Counted from the first letter of the stretch, positions 8,792 through 18,707 are shown. The stretch is 64,000 nt of DNA from Roseomonas populi (GCF_024594815.1 NZ_JANJOU010000028.1:19665-83664), one strand, 5' to 3'. A program made the numbers and translations. The notes: generated by a model from the sequence alone, not told the origin.

Positions 8792-11034
8792 ACCGCGCCG
8801 TCCCGCGCCGCGGCCTGCTGGCGGCCGGCGCCCTGATCGTCGGCTTCTCGTTCTCCAACCGGGCGCGCGCGCAGCTGGCGGGCGGCGGCGAGGGCGGCGC
8901 GGGGCCGCCCGTCACCGCGCCGCACCTTCCGGGCAGCTTGCGCTCCACGCCATGGCTCGATGCCTGGATCCGCATCGCCGCCGATGGCGCAATCACCGTG
9001 TTCACCGGCAAGGCGGAACTCGGCCAGGGCATCCGGACGGCGCTGTTGCAGGTCGCGGCGGAGGAGCTGGACGTGCCGCCCTCCACCATCACCCTTGTCA
9101 CCGCGGACACGGAGCGGACGCCGGACGAGGGGCTGACGGCGGGCAGCCATTCCATGCAGGACAGCGGCATGGCGCTCCGCAACGCTGCCGCCAATGTCCG
9201 CCTGCTGCTGACGCGGGCCGCCGCCGAGGGCTGGAAAGTCGCGCCCGCCACCCTCGCCACCACCGGCACCGGCCATGTCCGGGCGGCGGATGGGCGCACC
9301 CGCCCCTATGCCGAGCTGGCCGCCGACCTGTCGCTGCACGTGGAGGCCGTGCCCGACGCCCCGCTCCGCTCCCCCGCGGAGTTCCGGACGATGAACCACC
9401 ATCTGCCGCGCCTGGACATTCCGGGCAAGCTGACGGGCGCCCAGGCCTTCCTGCAGGACATGCGCCTGCCGGGGATGCTGCACGCGCGCGTGGTCCGCGG
9501 CCCCAGCGTAGGCACGCGGCTGCGCGACCCGGCCTGGGCGGAGGTGGCCGCGACGCCCGGCATCGTCGCTACGGTCCGGGACGGCGCCTTCGCCGCGATC
9601 GTGGCGGAACGGGAGTGGACGGCCATCACCGCCCTGCGCCGGTTGCAGGATACGCCACAAGAGCGCAGCGGCCCGCCCCTGCCGGGCATGGATCCCGCCG
9701 CCACGCTGAAGGCACTTCCGGCCCGCGAGATCACGATCCTGGAGCAGGCCGGGCCTGGCGGCACGGCGCGGCATCGCGTGCGCGCGAGGTTCACGCGGCC
9801 CTGGATCAGCCACGGTTCGATCGGACCCTCCTGCGCGATCGCGCTGTTCCAGGACGGGCGGCTCACGATCTGGACGCACAGCCAGGGCACCTTCGACGTC
9901 CGGCGCGTAGCGGCGGACCTGCTGCGGCTGCCGGAGAACCGCGTGCACGCCATCCATGTCGAGGGCTCCGGCTGCTACGGCCAGAACGGGGCCGACGATG
10001 TGGCGGCGGAGGCGGCGCGCATCGCCGTCGCCGTACCCGGCCGCCCGATCCGCCTGCAATGGATGCGGGAGCAGGAGTTCGGCTGGGAGCCGCTGGGGCC
10101 GGCCATGGTGACGGAGCTCGAGGCCGCGCTGGACGAGAGGAACCGCATCATCTCCTGGCGGCACGAGGTCTGGAGCAATCCGCACAACAACCGGCCGGTT
10201 GATGCCGGCGGCGTCCTGGTCGGCGGCGAGGTGGCCTCTCCCTTCCCACCGCCGGAGCCGAAGCCCATCCCGATGCCGGAGGGGGACGGAAGCCGCAACT
10301 CCAACCCGCTCTACGCCCTGCAGGACATGCACGTCGTCTACCACTTCCTGCCGGAGATGCCTCTCCGCGTCTCCGCCCTGCGGTCGCTCGGCGCGCACCT
10401 GAACGTCTTCTCGATCGAGAGCATGTTCGACGAGCTGGCCGCCGCCGCGCGGATCGACCCGCTTGCGCTGCGGCTCGCCCATATGGAGGACCCGCGCGCA
10501 CGGGCCGTCATGGCGCATGGCGCCGAGCGCTTCGCCTGGAGTAGCCGCCCGCGGGGGGATGGCCGGCGCGGATGCGGCATGGGGTTCGCCCGCTACAAGA
10601 ACCTCGGCGCCTACTGCGCCGTGTTCCTGGAGATCGAGGCGGAGCGCGAGACGGGCCGCATCGCCGTCCGCCGCGCCGTCGCCGCGGTCGATTGCGGGCA
10701 GGTCGTCAGCCCGGACGGCGTCCGCAACCAGATCGAGGGCGCCATCGTCCAGTCGCTCAGCTGGGCCACCCAGGAGGCCATGGCCTTCGACGCGGGACAG
10801 CGACTGGGCTTCGATTGGAGCAGCTATCCCATCCTGCGCTTCCGCGACGTGCCCGACCTGGTGGAGGTCCATCTCCTGGACCAGCCGAACCAGCCCTTTC
10901 TCGGGGCTGCGGAGGCAGGGCAGGGGCCGACCTCGGCGGCCTTGGCGAACGCCCTCGCGGACGCGACGGGGAAGCGGATGCGCGACATGCCGCTCAGCCC
11001 GGCACGGGTGAAGCAGGCCATGGGCGCGATCTGA
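8788..11034 (+). CDS. Molybdopterin-binding subunit of aldehyde/isoquinoline-type dehydrogenase (IorB-like)
   Basis: A 748-residue large subunit with an N-terminal twin-arginine-like signal (VPRRGLLAAGALIVGFSFS), hence folded with cofactor and exported by Tat. VFTGKAELGQGIRTALLQ is the Mo-cofactor-binding block of IorB/aldehyde oxidoreductases, and GVRNQIEGAIVQSLSWA with LGAAEAGQGPTSAALANAL near the C-terminus is the active-site region. With the [2Fe-2S] and cytochrome subunits it forms a periplasm-facing oxidase/dehydrogenase of aldehydes or N-heterocycles. Substrate (isoquinoline, nicotinate, aldehyde) cannot be decided from sequence alone. Confidence 0.92.
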   Translation: MNRAVPRRGLLAAGALIVGFSFSNRARAQLAGGGEGGAGPPVTAPHLPGSLRSTPWLDAWIRIAADGAITVFTGKAELGQGIRTALLQVAAEELDVPPSTITLVTADTERTPDEGLTAGSHSMQDSGMALRNAAANVRLLLTRAAAEGWKVAPATLATTGTGHVRAADGRTRPYAELAADLSLHVEAVPDAPLRSPAEFRTMNHHLPRLDIPGKLTGAQAFLQDMRLPGMLHARVVRGPSVGTRLRDPAWAEVAATPGIVATVRDGAFAAIVAEREWTAITALRRLQDTPQERSGPPLPGMDPAATLKALPAREITILEQAGPGGTARHRVRARFTRPWISHGSIGPSCAIALFQDGRLTIWTHSQGTFDVRRVAADLLRLPENRVHAIHVEGSGCYGQNGADDVAAEAARIAVAVPGRPIRLQWMREQEFGWEPLGPAMVTELEAALDERNRIISWRHEVWSNPHNNRPVDAGGVLVGGEVASPFPPPEPKPIPMPEGDGSRNSNPLYALQDMHVVYHFLPEMPLRVSALRSLGAHLNVFSIESMFDELAAAARIDPLALRLAHMEDPRARAVMAHGAERFAWSSRPRGDGRRGCGMGFARYKNLGAYCAVFLEIEAERETGRIAVRRAVAAVDCGQVVSPDGVRNQIEGAIVQSLSWATQEAMAFDAGQRLGFDWSSYPILRFRDVPDLVEVHLLDQPNQPFLGAAEAGQGPTSAALANALADATGKRMRDMPLSPARVKQAMGAI

Positions 11035-11108
11035 GACCGGTGCGCCCTGGGCGGGAGCCGCCACCCGCCCCCACGCCACCCTTGGCAGGATTTCCGGAGC
11101 GACCGACG

Positions 11109-11417
11109 ATGCCTGACGAATGCCGCCACCATTCCTCCATCACCCAGGTGACGCCGGGTACGCGGGGCTGCGCCGAGTGCCTGGCCATCGGCTCCCGATG
11201 GCTGCACCTCCGCCTGTGCCGGAGTTGCGGGCATGTCGGCTGCTGCGACAGCTCGCCGCATCGCCACGCCCGGCACCACTTCCAGGCCACCGGGCATCCT
11301 ATCATCGAGGGGTATGACCCGCCGGAGGGCTGGGGCTGGTGCTACATCGACGACGTAGAGGTGGACCTCGGCGGCGAGCCGACACCGCAGTTGGGCCCGA
11401 TCCCCCGCTACTATTAG
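11109..11417 (+). CDS. UBP-type zinc finger protein
   Basis: A 102-residue protein built almost entirely of one zf-UBP module: CAECLAIGSRWLHLRLCRSCGHVGCCDSSPHRHARHHF, with the C-x2-C, C-x2-C, C and multiple His ligands of the ubiquitin-protease zinc finger. In eukaryotes the fold binds the free C-terminus of ubiquitin; in bacteria its ligand is unknown. Stand-alone bacterial copies are often found beside cNMP-domain/thioredoxin-reductase-like flavoproteins, as is the case here (next gene, 47 bases downstream). ATG 11109 has no strong ribosome site. Confidence 0.88.
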   Translation: MPDECRHHSSITQVTPGTRGCAECLAIGSRWLHLRLCRSCGHVGCCDSSPHRHARHHFQATGHPIIEGYDPPEGWGWCYIDDVEVDLGGEPTPQLGPIPRYY

Positions 11418-11464
11418 CGGGGCCGAAAGGGCCGCACGGCTCGTTCATGGAGATGAGGCCCGTC

Positions 11465-13141
11465 ATGACGACGCTTCCGAATGCTGCTGCCGCCTTCCCC
11501 GATCCTGCCGATCCCTACAGGCGGACGGAGCAGATATTCCCGCGCTTGACCGACGACATGGTGCGCCGGGCCACCGGCTATGGCCGGATCGTGGATCGTC
11601 CCGAAGGCGGCGTGCTCTACAGCCGGGGCAACCGCATCGTCGACTTCTTCATCGTGCTGGAGGGCGCCATCGAGGTCCTGGCGCTCTCCACCGAGGATGG
11701 AAAGCCGGATACGGTTCTTACCGTGCATGGCCAGCACGGGTTCACCGGCGAACTGGATCTGCTGAACGGGCGCGAGACGCTCGTCTCGGCGCGCGCCCAG
11801 CCCGGTTCGCGCCTGCTCAGGATTGATCGCCCCCACTTCCACCGGATGCTGCAGGCGGAGGCCGACATCGCCGAGCTGGCGATGCGCGCCTTCATCCTGC
11901 GGCGCATGGGCTTCATCCAGCACGGACTCGGCGGGGTCATCCTGCTCGGGGCGAGCCGGACGGCCAGCTTCCTCGGGCTGCAGCGCTTCCTCGGCCGCAA
12001 CGGATACCCGCACGAGGTGGTCGATATCGACCGCGACCCGCAGGCGCAGGTCTTCGTCTCGGCGTTCGGTCTTCGGGCCGAGCAGTTGCCGGTGGTAATC
12101 CTGCCCGGACACAAGGTTCTGTATGATCCCGGCACCGCGGCCCTCGCGGACACGCTCGGCCTGACGGAGGAGATCGCGCCGGAGGAGGTCTTCGACGTCG
12201 CCGTGGTCGGCGCAGGACCGGCGGGACTGGCCTCCGCCGTCTATGCGGCCTCGGAGGGACTGCGGACCATCGTCATCGAGGGGCTGGCACCCGGCGGGCA
12301 GGCTGGCACGAGCTCGCGGATCGAGAACTATCTTGGCTTTCCCACGGGGATCACGGGTCAGGCCTTGGCCGGGCGGGCGCAGATCCAGGCCCAGAAGTTC
12401 GGGGCCCGCTTGGCAATCTCGCGGATGGTGAAGGGCCTGGATTGCAGCGCACACCCGTACCGCCTCGCTCTCGAGGATGGCCGCTCGGTCACGGCACGCG
12501 CCGTTGTGGTCGCAAGCGGGGCCCGCTACCGCAAGCTGAACGTGCCGGACTACGAGCGCTTCGAGGGCCAGGGCATCCACTACGCCGCGACGGCGATCGA
12601 GGGCCGGCTCTGCCCGGGAGAGGAGGTCATCGTCGTCGGTGGGGGAAATTCGGCGGGACAGGCGGCGATGTTCCTGTCTCGCATCGCCAGGCGCGTTCAC
12701 ATGCTCGTCCGCGCGGAGGGGCTGGCCGCCACGATGTCGGACTATCTCGTGCAGCGGATTGCCTCGACCGAGACGATCTCGCTGCGGCCGCGATCCACAA
12801 TCACGGGGCTTGGCGGCGCCGGCACGCTCGAGGAGGTGACGTGGTTCGATGGGCCGACGGGGCGGAGCGTGACGCGGCCCGTGCGGAACGTGTTCGCCAT
12901 GATCGGGGCGGAGCCGAACACCGCCTGGCTGGGATCCTGCCTGTCGCTCGACGGCAAGGGCTTCGTCGTGACCGGACGGGATGCCGATGGCGCGCCCCTC
13001 GCCGATACCTTCGCGAGCAGCCGGCCCGGCATCTACGCGGTCGGCGACGTCCGTTCGAGTTCCACGAAGCGCGTGGCCTCGGCGGTGGGAGAGGGGTCGG
13101 TGGTCGTGCAGTCGATCCACCGATATCTCGGCGGCATGTGA
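11465..13141 (+). CDS. cNMP-binding / thioredoxin-reductase-like FAD oxidoreductase
   Basis: 558 residues in three parts: a cyclic-nucleotide-binding (CRP-like) domain (about 20-140), a thioredoxin-like linker (about 155-230) and a thioredoxin-reductase fold with FAD motif GAGPAG (249-254) and NADPH motif GGGNSAG (392-398). The redox-active CxxC expected between them is absent: the site reads HYAATAIEG, so classical dithiol chemistry is not possible; this loss is shared by a recognised subfamily. Start chosen at ATG 11465, six bases after GAGG; ATG 11447 adds six residues. It probably acts with the upstream UBP finger protein; partner and electron acceptor are unknown. Confidence 0.85.
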   Translation: MTTLPNAAAAFPDPADPYRRTEQIFPRLTDDMVRRATGYGRIVDRPEGGVLYSRGNRIVDFFIVLEGAIEVLALSTEDGKPDTVLTVHGQHGFTGELDLLNGRETLVSARAQPGSRLLRIDRPHFHRMLQAEADIAELAMRAFILRRMGFIQHGLGGVILLGASRTASFLGLQRFLGRNGYPHEVVDIDRDPQAQVFVSAFGLRAEQLPVVILPGHKVLYDPGTAALADTLGLTEEIAPEEVFDVAVVGAGPAGLASAVYAASEGLRTIVIEGLAPGGQAGTSSRIENYLGFPTGITGQALAGRAQIQAQKFGARLAISRMVKGLDCSAHPYRLALEDGRSVTARAVVVASGARYRKLNVPDYERFEGQGIHYAATAIEGRLCPGEEVIVVGGGNSAGQAAMFLSRIARRVHMLVRAEGLAATMSDYLVQRIASTETISLRPRSTITGLGGAGTLEEVTWFDGPTGRSVTRPVRNVFAMIGAEPNTAWLGSCLSLDGKGFVVTGRDADGAPLADTFASSRPGIYAVGDVRSSSTKRVASAVGEGSVVVQSIHRYLGGM

Positions 13142-13349
13142 GGGGGGCGCATGGGTGAGTCCTGGCACGGCGAGGGAGGCACCGCTGTTCGAGGGCGCGC
13201 CAGCGGGACCAGTGCCGCCCATGCGTGCGGAGCCGCGCCCTTCACATCCCGTGAAGCGGACGCGCGAAGGCCGGCGCGCTGTTCCGCCGAGGGTTGGGCG
13301 TCTTCGGAAGGAACCCCGCAACGGAACGCGCTGCCCTCCGCAGGCCGTG

Positions 13350-14465
13350 CTACCCCAGACCTGCACCCAGGCGGCGGCCATAGGCAGCGATGGCCGTGCC
13401 GACCGGCATCCGCTCCCGCTCATAGGCGCGCAGGGCGTCCTCTGGCGGAAGGCGGCCGAGATGCGCGCACAGTGCCATGGCGTCGCCCGCCGCCTTGGCC
13501 ACGCCCATCGCGGTGTGCGGCCGCACCACGAAGGCGGCGTCGCCCAGCAGCGCCAGGCGGCCCGAGGCCATGCGCGGCGCCTCGTAGTCGAAGATCGCCT
13601 GGATGAAGGGGCTAGGCTCCGAGGCGACAGCCGCTGCAAAGGCGGGCGGGAGGAGCGCGAGCCCGTCTTCGCGCAGCGCCGCGGTGCGCGAGGCGGGCAG
13701 CTGCCCTGGTGAGAGCGAGTAGGGGTGCGCGAGGCCCGAGGCATCGGTCAGCACGCCGGCGAGGACGCCCGATGCGACAGGGCGGTACCAGACCCAGTTG
13801 TAGCGCCGAAGCCCGGGCTTCATCTCGCCCCCCGGACCCGTGACGGAGTAACCGAGGATCTGCGAGCGCGGCGCCATATAGAAGGCGAAGCGGTCCAGCA
13901 GCGTCTCCGCCGCCTCGGCCGGCAGTCCGGCCTCCGGCACAAGCCCGCGCCAGGCGACGTAGCCGGCGTAGCGGTTGGGGGAGGGCAGGCCCGTTACGGC
14001 CTCCCTCACCACCGAGCCCAGGCCATCCGCGCCGAGCACGAGGTCGGCGCTCTCGCTGCTTCCATCCGTGAAGTGCAGCACCGCCTCGGCCCCGCTCTGG
14101 GCCGCGCCCTGCACCGTGCGGCCCAGGCGGTAATCCCCGTCTTCCAGCCGTGTCCGGACGGCGTGGTACAGATAGTCCCAGGACACCTGCATCTGCGGCG
14201 TGGCCTGCCGGTGCGCGATGCCGCCGGCGCGGTCCAGCGTAATGCGGTCGCGCGCCACCACGCCCACCCTTACTGCGTCCTCGGCACCAATCCGCCGCAG
14301 CACGTCGAAGACCTCGCGCTGGGGCACCAGCCCGGCGCCGCGCCCTTCCAGGCCGTGGGCGGAGCGCTCGAAGACGCGCACCTCATGCCCGTCCTGCCGC
14401 AGCAGGATGGCGGCGAGGAGGCCCCCGAGGGAGCCCCCGGCCACCGCGACCCGCAGCCTTCTCAT
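13350..14465 (-). CDS. FAD-dependent aromatic monooxygenase
   Basis: A complete 371-residue class A flavin hydroxylase. The N-terminal [17 protein letters not shown] is the FAD-binding GxGxxG-type loop (with Ser/Leu variation), [10 protein letters not shown] is the DG motif (about 155-165) and [19 protein letters not shown] is the GD motif (about 295-315). The family includes 2,6-dihydroxypyridine 3-hydroxylase-like and salicylate-hydroxylase-like enzymes that use NAD(P)H and O2. The ATG overlaps the stop of the MFS gene (ATGA), so both are one operon divergent from a LysR gene. It is paralogous to the partial gene at the left edge. Confidence 0.92.
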   Translation of the reverse strand: MRRLRVAVAGGSLGGLLAAILLRQDGHEVRVFERSAHGLEGRGAGLVPQREVFDVLRRIGAEDAVRVGVVARDRITLDRAGGIAHRQATPQMQVSWDYLYHAVRTRLEDGDYRLGRTVQGAAQSGAEAVLHFTDGSSESADLVLGADGLGSVVREAVTGLPSPNRYAGYVAWRGLVPEAGLPAEAAETLLDRFAFYMAPRSQILGYSVTGPGGEMKPGLRRYNWVWYRPVASGVLAGVLTDASGLAHPYSLSPGQLPASRTAALREDGLALLPPAFAAAVASEPSPFIQAIFDYEAPRMASGRLALLGDAAFVVRPHTAMGVAKAAGDAMALCAHLGRLPPEDALRAYERERMPVGTAIAAYGRRLGAGLG

Positions 14466-15685
14466 CGCACGCCCCCTTGGGCACGGCGGGCCGTGATCTC
14501 CAGCAGGAGGGCAATGGCGCCGAGGGCGGCGCCGAGTTCGCAGACCGCGGCCCAGCCGCCCTGTTCCCAGGCCGCCATGGCTCCGGCCGAGCCGGCCGCG
14601 CCGCCGAGGAACATGCCGGTCATGAAGACGGTGTTGATCCGGCTCCGGGCCTCGGGCCGCAGGGCGTAGATGACGTGCTGGTTGGAGACGAGCGCGCTCT
14701 GCACCCCGAAGTCGAGGATGATCACGCCCAGGACAAGCCCGCCGATCGCCGGCCAGGCGCCGAACACGGCCCAGGCCGCAAGGGTGAGAAGCGCGCCGAG
14801 CCCGATCACCAGCCGCGGCCCGCGCCTGTCGGCCAGGCGGCCCGCCAGCGGTGCCGCGGCGATCCCCACGGCGCCGACCGCGCCGAACAGCCCCGCCACC
14901 TCCGCGCCCAGCCCGAAGGGGGGCTGCTCCAGCCGGAGCGCGAGCACGGTCCAGAAGGCGGAGAAGGAGGCGAAGAGCGCGGCCTGCATCAACGTCGCCC
15001 GGCGCAGCGCGGTCTGCCCGCGCCAGAGGTCCAGCAGCGAGCGCAGGGCGGCGCCGTAGCTGATGGAGGCCGCGGCGGGCCGGCTGGGCAGGATGGCGGC
15101 CATCAGGGCCGCGGCGCCGAGGGCCATGGGCACAGCCAGCCAGAACATGGCGCGCCAGCCGCCATGGGCGGAGACGAAGCCGCCCAGGGTCCGGCTGAGC
15201 AGGATGCCTGCCAGCACGCCGCCGGTGACGATCCCCACGGTTGCGCCGCGCCGGGCCGGCGGTGCGAGATGCGCGGCTAGGGGAACGATCTGCTGGGCGA
15301 CGGTCGCGGCCATGCCGACGACCAGGGAGGCAAGGACGAGGACCGGCGCGCTCGGCGCCAGCGCCGCCAGAGCCAGAGCTAGCGCCAGCACGACGAACTG
15401 CGCGACGATCAGCCTCTTCTGGTCGAGAAGGTCGCCCAGCGGCAACAGCAGGAACAGGCTGGCGGCGTAGCCAAGCTGCGTCGCAGTCGGGATCAGGGCC
15501 GTGGCGTCGGAAGCGGCAAAATCCTGCCCGATGATGCCGAGCATCGGCTGATTGTAGTAGATGTTCGCGACGGCCACGCCCGCCGCCGCAGCCATGGCGA
15601 AGGTGAGCCCCGGGCTGAGGCCCGGGGGCGGCCCACCTTTCACGGCGCTGTTGCCGAGCAGGTTGGAAGTGGAGGTGTCCAGCAT
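14462..15685 (-). CDS. MFS transporter (DHA1-like)
   Basis: 407 residues with about 12 membrane helices. The first helix carries the [14 protein letters not shown] signature shared by the YnfM/arabinose-efflux-like group. It lies first in the operon with the monooxygenase and is transcribed divergently from the LysR gene at 15781, so it probably imports the monooxygenase substrate or exports its product under that regulator. A degenerate near-copy lies at 17385-18635, which shows a local tandem duplication. Confidence 0.88.
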   Translation of the reverse strand: MLDTSTSNLLGNSAVKGGPPPGLSPGLTFAMAAAAGVAVANIYYNQPMLGIIGQDFAASDATALIPTATQLGYAASLFLLLPLGDLLDQKRLIVAQFVVLALALALAALAPSAPVLVLASLVVGMAATVAQQIVPLAAHLAPPARRGATVGIVTGGVLAGILLSRTLGGFVSAHGGWRAMFWLAVPMALGAAALMAAILPSRPAAASISYGAALRSLLDLWRGQTALRRATLMQAALFASFSAFWTVLALRLEQPPFGLGAEVAGLFGAVGAVGIAAAPLAGRLADRRGPRLVIGLGALLTLAAWAVFGAWPAIGGLVLGVIILDFGVQSALVSNQHVIYALRPEARSRINTVFMTGMFLGGAAGSAGAMAAWEQGGWAAVCELGAALGAIALLLEITARRAQGGVR

Positions 15686-15765
15686 CGGTCTGGGTTCCTT
15701 GTGCGGTGCTCCCCATCTGCTCCCCTGACTTCCCGCGCTGTAGCCATCCCTATTGCACGGGCGGT

Positions 15766-15782
15766 ATAACGCCGGGCGTTAT
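15766..15782. promoter_or_regulatory. Perfect 17-bp palindrome over the LysR start codon
   Basis: ATAACGCC-G-GGCGTTAT is an exact 8-1-8 inverted repeat; its last two bases are the first two of the LysR ATG (15781). It sits in the 95-bp divergent space between the MFS/monooxygenase operon and the LysR gene. Its AT-rich ends stand out from the GC-rich background. It is the best candidate for the LysR-type operator, positioned to give autorepression. Confidence 0.65.
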
Positions 15783-16683
15783 GATTAACCTGACCAATGT
15801 CGCGGTGCTGGTGGAGGCGGTGGGTGCCGGCAGCCTCGCGGCAGCTGCGCGGCGCCTCCGGATCACGCCGATGCTCGCCTCACGCCGTCTCGCGGAGCTA
15901 GAGGAGGAGGTGGGCGCCCGGCTGATGCACCGGACGACCCGGTCGCTGTCCCTGACGGTGGAGGGCGAGGCCTTCCTGCCCCATGCCGAGGCGCTGTTGG
16001 AGGAGGAGGCGCAGGCCCGCGCCTCCGTGCGGCCGGCCGCCACCGGCCTCACCGGCACCTTGCGTCTGACGGCCTCAGTCCCCTTTGGCCGCAAGGTGGT
16101 GGCGCCGCTCGTGCCCGTCTTCCTGCAGGACCATCCTGGCCTGCAGGTCGATCTCCTGCTGAGCGACAGCATCGTGGACATCGTGGCGCAGGGCCTGGAC
16201 CTCGCGATCCGCATCGCCGTCCTTCGCGACAACACGCTCGTTGCTCGCCGGCTGGCGGACAACCCGCGCGGCCTCTACGCGTCGCCCGCCTACTTGGCAG
16301 AGCACGGCATTCCCGCGACGCCGGCGGAACTGGTCCACCATCGCTGCCTCATGCTGACCGGGACGAGCCACTGGACCTTCCTGGCGGGCGGCAGGACGGT
16401 CCGGCAACGCGTCTTCGGCCCTTTCACCTCCAGTTCGGTGGAGGCGTTGCACCAGGCCTGCCTCGGCGGTCTCGGCATCGCGATGCTGTCGGCCTGGGAC
16501 GTGCGGGAGGAGGTCGCGATCGGGCATCTTCTTCCCATCCAAATGGATGCGGGCGTGCCGGAGCCGCTGGCCATCTGGGCCGTCTACCCGACCGTCCGCC
16601 TCACGCCGCCGAAGGTGCGGCTGTTCATGACTGCCCTGGAGGCCCGTTTGCGGCAGCCTGGAGGTGCTCTCCCGAGGCACTAA
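15781..16683 (+). CDS. LysR-family transcriptional regulator
   Basis: 300 residues with an N-terminal winged helix-turn-helix (LVEAVGAGSLAAAARRLRITPMLASRRLAELEEEVGARLMHRTTRSLSLT, about 8-58) and a C-terminal periplasmic-binding-like sensor domain (about 90-290). The length and order are those of LTTRs. ATG 15781 is used because the HTH begins immediately after; upstream in-frame codons to 15706 lie in the divergent promoter. It is divergent to the MFS-monooxygenase operon, its likely target. Confidence 0.92.
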   Translation: MINLTNVAVLVEAVGAGSLAAAARRLRITPMLASRRLAELEEEVGARLMHRTTRSLSLTVEGEAFLPHAEALLEEEAQARASVRPAATGLTGTLRLTASVPFGRKVVAPLVPVFLQDHPGLQVDLLLSDSIVDIVAQGLDLAIRIAVLRDNTLVARRLADNPRGLYASPAYLAEHGIPATPAELVHHRCLMLTGTSHWTFLAGGRTVRQRVFGPFTSSSVEALHQACLGGLGIAMLSAWDVREEVAIGHLLPIQMDAGVPEPLAIWAVYPTVRLTPPKVRLFMTALEARLRQPGGALPRH

Positions 16684-16866
16684 TGAGCGGGAGAGGCACT
16701 CTGCTGCCGGGTCGGAATGGCCTTTGTGACCAGGCTATCTTCTCCGAGGTATGGCGGCACTGCTGCGCCTTGCCGGAACCTGTGCGTGGCGTACTCCCCT
16801 CCACTGGTCTGACGGTGCTGATCGCTGCGGGGCAGCTGTGGCTCGGCCCTTTGCCGCCCGCGTCGC

Positions 16867-17394
16867 TTACCCCGGCGTCACGGCTGGCAATGTGAAGCGG
16901 AACACCGCCCCATTGCCGGGCATGCTTTCCGCCCGAAGGTGCCCGCCATGCGCCTCCACACAGCTTCGACAGATGGCGAGACCCATCTCCATGCCCTCCG
17001 CCCTGGTCGAGAAGAAGGGCTCGAAGACGCGCGAGAGATGGTCCGCGTCGATGCCGTGACCTCGATCCCGCACCTCGACGGACACGCTGCCTTCGGTGCA
17101 GGACAGGCGAACGGTCAGGTCGTGCGGCCCGGGTTGGCCGGCAATCGCCTAGGCGCCGTGCAGCATGAGGTTGACCAGGACCTGCTGGATCTGCACGGGA
17201 TCCGCGATCACCTGCGGCAGGTCTCCCCCGGTGTCGAAGTGGACGGACGCGCCGCTGGAGCGCAGGTCCCACTCGATCAGAAGGATCGCCTCCCTCGTCA
17301 CCTGGACTAGGTCGACGGGCTCGGTCCGCCGGACGGCGCTGCCGATGAAGGAGCGGAGGCGGGTCACGTCCTCTCGCGCGCGAATCAGCGGGAT
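16867..17394 (-). pseudogene. Broken sensor histidine kinase (catalytic half only)
   Basis: Read on the minus strand, the frame carries the end of a dimerisation domain and a HATPase: N-box VLVNLMLHGA, then an in-frame TAG at 17149-17151 where the family has a Glu or Gln codon, then DRGHGI (G1), RVFEPFFS and GMEMGLAICRS (G2, with Gly to Glu) to a TAA at 16867. The autophosphorylated His region and all sensor domains are missing, replaced on the upstream side by hydrophobic sequence and a frame change near 17390. It cannot make a working kinase. Confidence 0.8.
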
Positions 17395-18635
17395 ACGCCC
17401 CCGCGCTCGACGAGCGTCTCGTAGTCCGCCTCGGCCTTCAGCAGGCGCGCGAGGAACCTTGCGCCGGTGAGTAGGGCGGCCGCGGCGAGAAGGGCGGCGG
17501 CCAGCCCCGCCCACGCGCCGCCCTGAAGGACGGCGACGGCGACCGCGGCGCCCGCGCCGAGGGCGCGCAGGAGAAGGACTGCCGCTAGCGTGGCCGCCGA
17601 CAGAAGCCGCCTCAGCCGTTCCTGCCGGCTCGCACGGCGGGCCCAGCGTGGCAGGGAGCCTGCAATGGTTGGCGCTGTATCCTGCGCGTCCGGCTGCAGA
17701 GCGTAGATGACGTGTTGGTTGGAGACGAGCGCGCCCTGCACGCCGAAATCGAGGATCACCACCCCCAGCACCAGCCCCGCGATGCCCGGCCAGGCGGCCC
17801 AGGCGGCCAGGGTGAGGAAAGGCGCCGGGTCCGATCACCAGCCGCGGGCCGCAACGGTCGGCCAGCCCTCCGCCCAGCGGGGCGGCCGCGACGCCCACGG
17901 CGCCGACCACGCCGAAGACCCCAGCCACCTCCGCGCTGAGCTCGAAGGGAGGCTGCTCCAGCCGGAGCGCCAGGATCGTCCAGAAGGCGAAGAAGGAGGC
18001 GAAAAGGGCCGCCTGAATCAGCGTCGCCCCGCGAAGGGCGGGGTGGCCGCGCCAGAGATCCAGCAGGGACCGGAGCTCGGCGCCGTAGCCGAGCGTGGCG
18101 GCGGCGGGCCGGCGCGGGAGGATCGTCGCCATCAGCGCCGCCGTCCCCAGCGCCAGGGAATGACGAGCCGGAACATGCCGCGCCAGCCGCCATGGGCGGA
18201 GACGAAGCCGCCCAGCGTGCGGCTGAGCAGGATGCCTGTGAGCACCCCGCCGGTCACCGTGCCCACCGTCGCGCCACGGCGCTTCGGAGAAGCGAGGTGG
18301 GCGGCGAAGGGTACGATCTGCTGGGCCACGGTCGAGCAGAGCCCGACGACGAGGGAGGCGAGCACGAGGACCGGCGCGCTCGGCGCCAGCGCCGCCAGCG
18401 CGAGCGCCCCCGCGAGGACGATGAACTGCCCGACGATCGGTCGCCTCTGGTTCAAGAGGTCGCCGAGCGGCAGCAGCAGGAAGAGGCTGGCGGCATAGCC
18501 GAGCTGGGCCGCGGTGGGGATCAGGGCGGTGCTGGCGGCGCCGGGAAAGTCGCCCTCGACGATGCCGAGCATGGGCTGATTGTAGTAGATGTTTGCCACC
18601 GCGATCCCCGCGGCGGCAGCCGTTGCGAAGGTCAT
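17385..18635 (-). pseudogene. Decayed duplicate of the MFS transporter gene
   Basis: This is a degenerate copy of the gene at 14462-15685: the first segment (from ATG 18635) matches through SAHGGWRGMFRLVIP and then shifts frame near 18140-18165. A second segment continues with ALFASFFAFWTILALRLEQ, and a third frame resumes at LGVVILDFGVQGALVSNQH after another indel near 17815-17825. The match ends after VIYALQPDAQ and the frame runs into a foreign hydrophobic stretch ending at 17385, next to the broken histidine kinase. At least two frameshifts make it non-functional. Confidence 0.88.
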
Positions 18636-18707
18636 GCCCTGAGTCGGAGGGCCGGCCGATGCGGGGGCGTGCCGGCCTGGATGCCTGTCGTCGCCTTCGT
18701 GCCTCCC

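Noticed and set aside
7038..11034. Naming the Mo-complex nicAB or iorAB
   Set aside because: The separate cytochrome/FeS/Mo arrangement fits several dehydrogenases; substrate cannot be decided from sequence, so no gene symbol was given.
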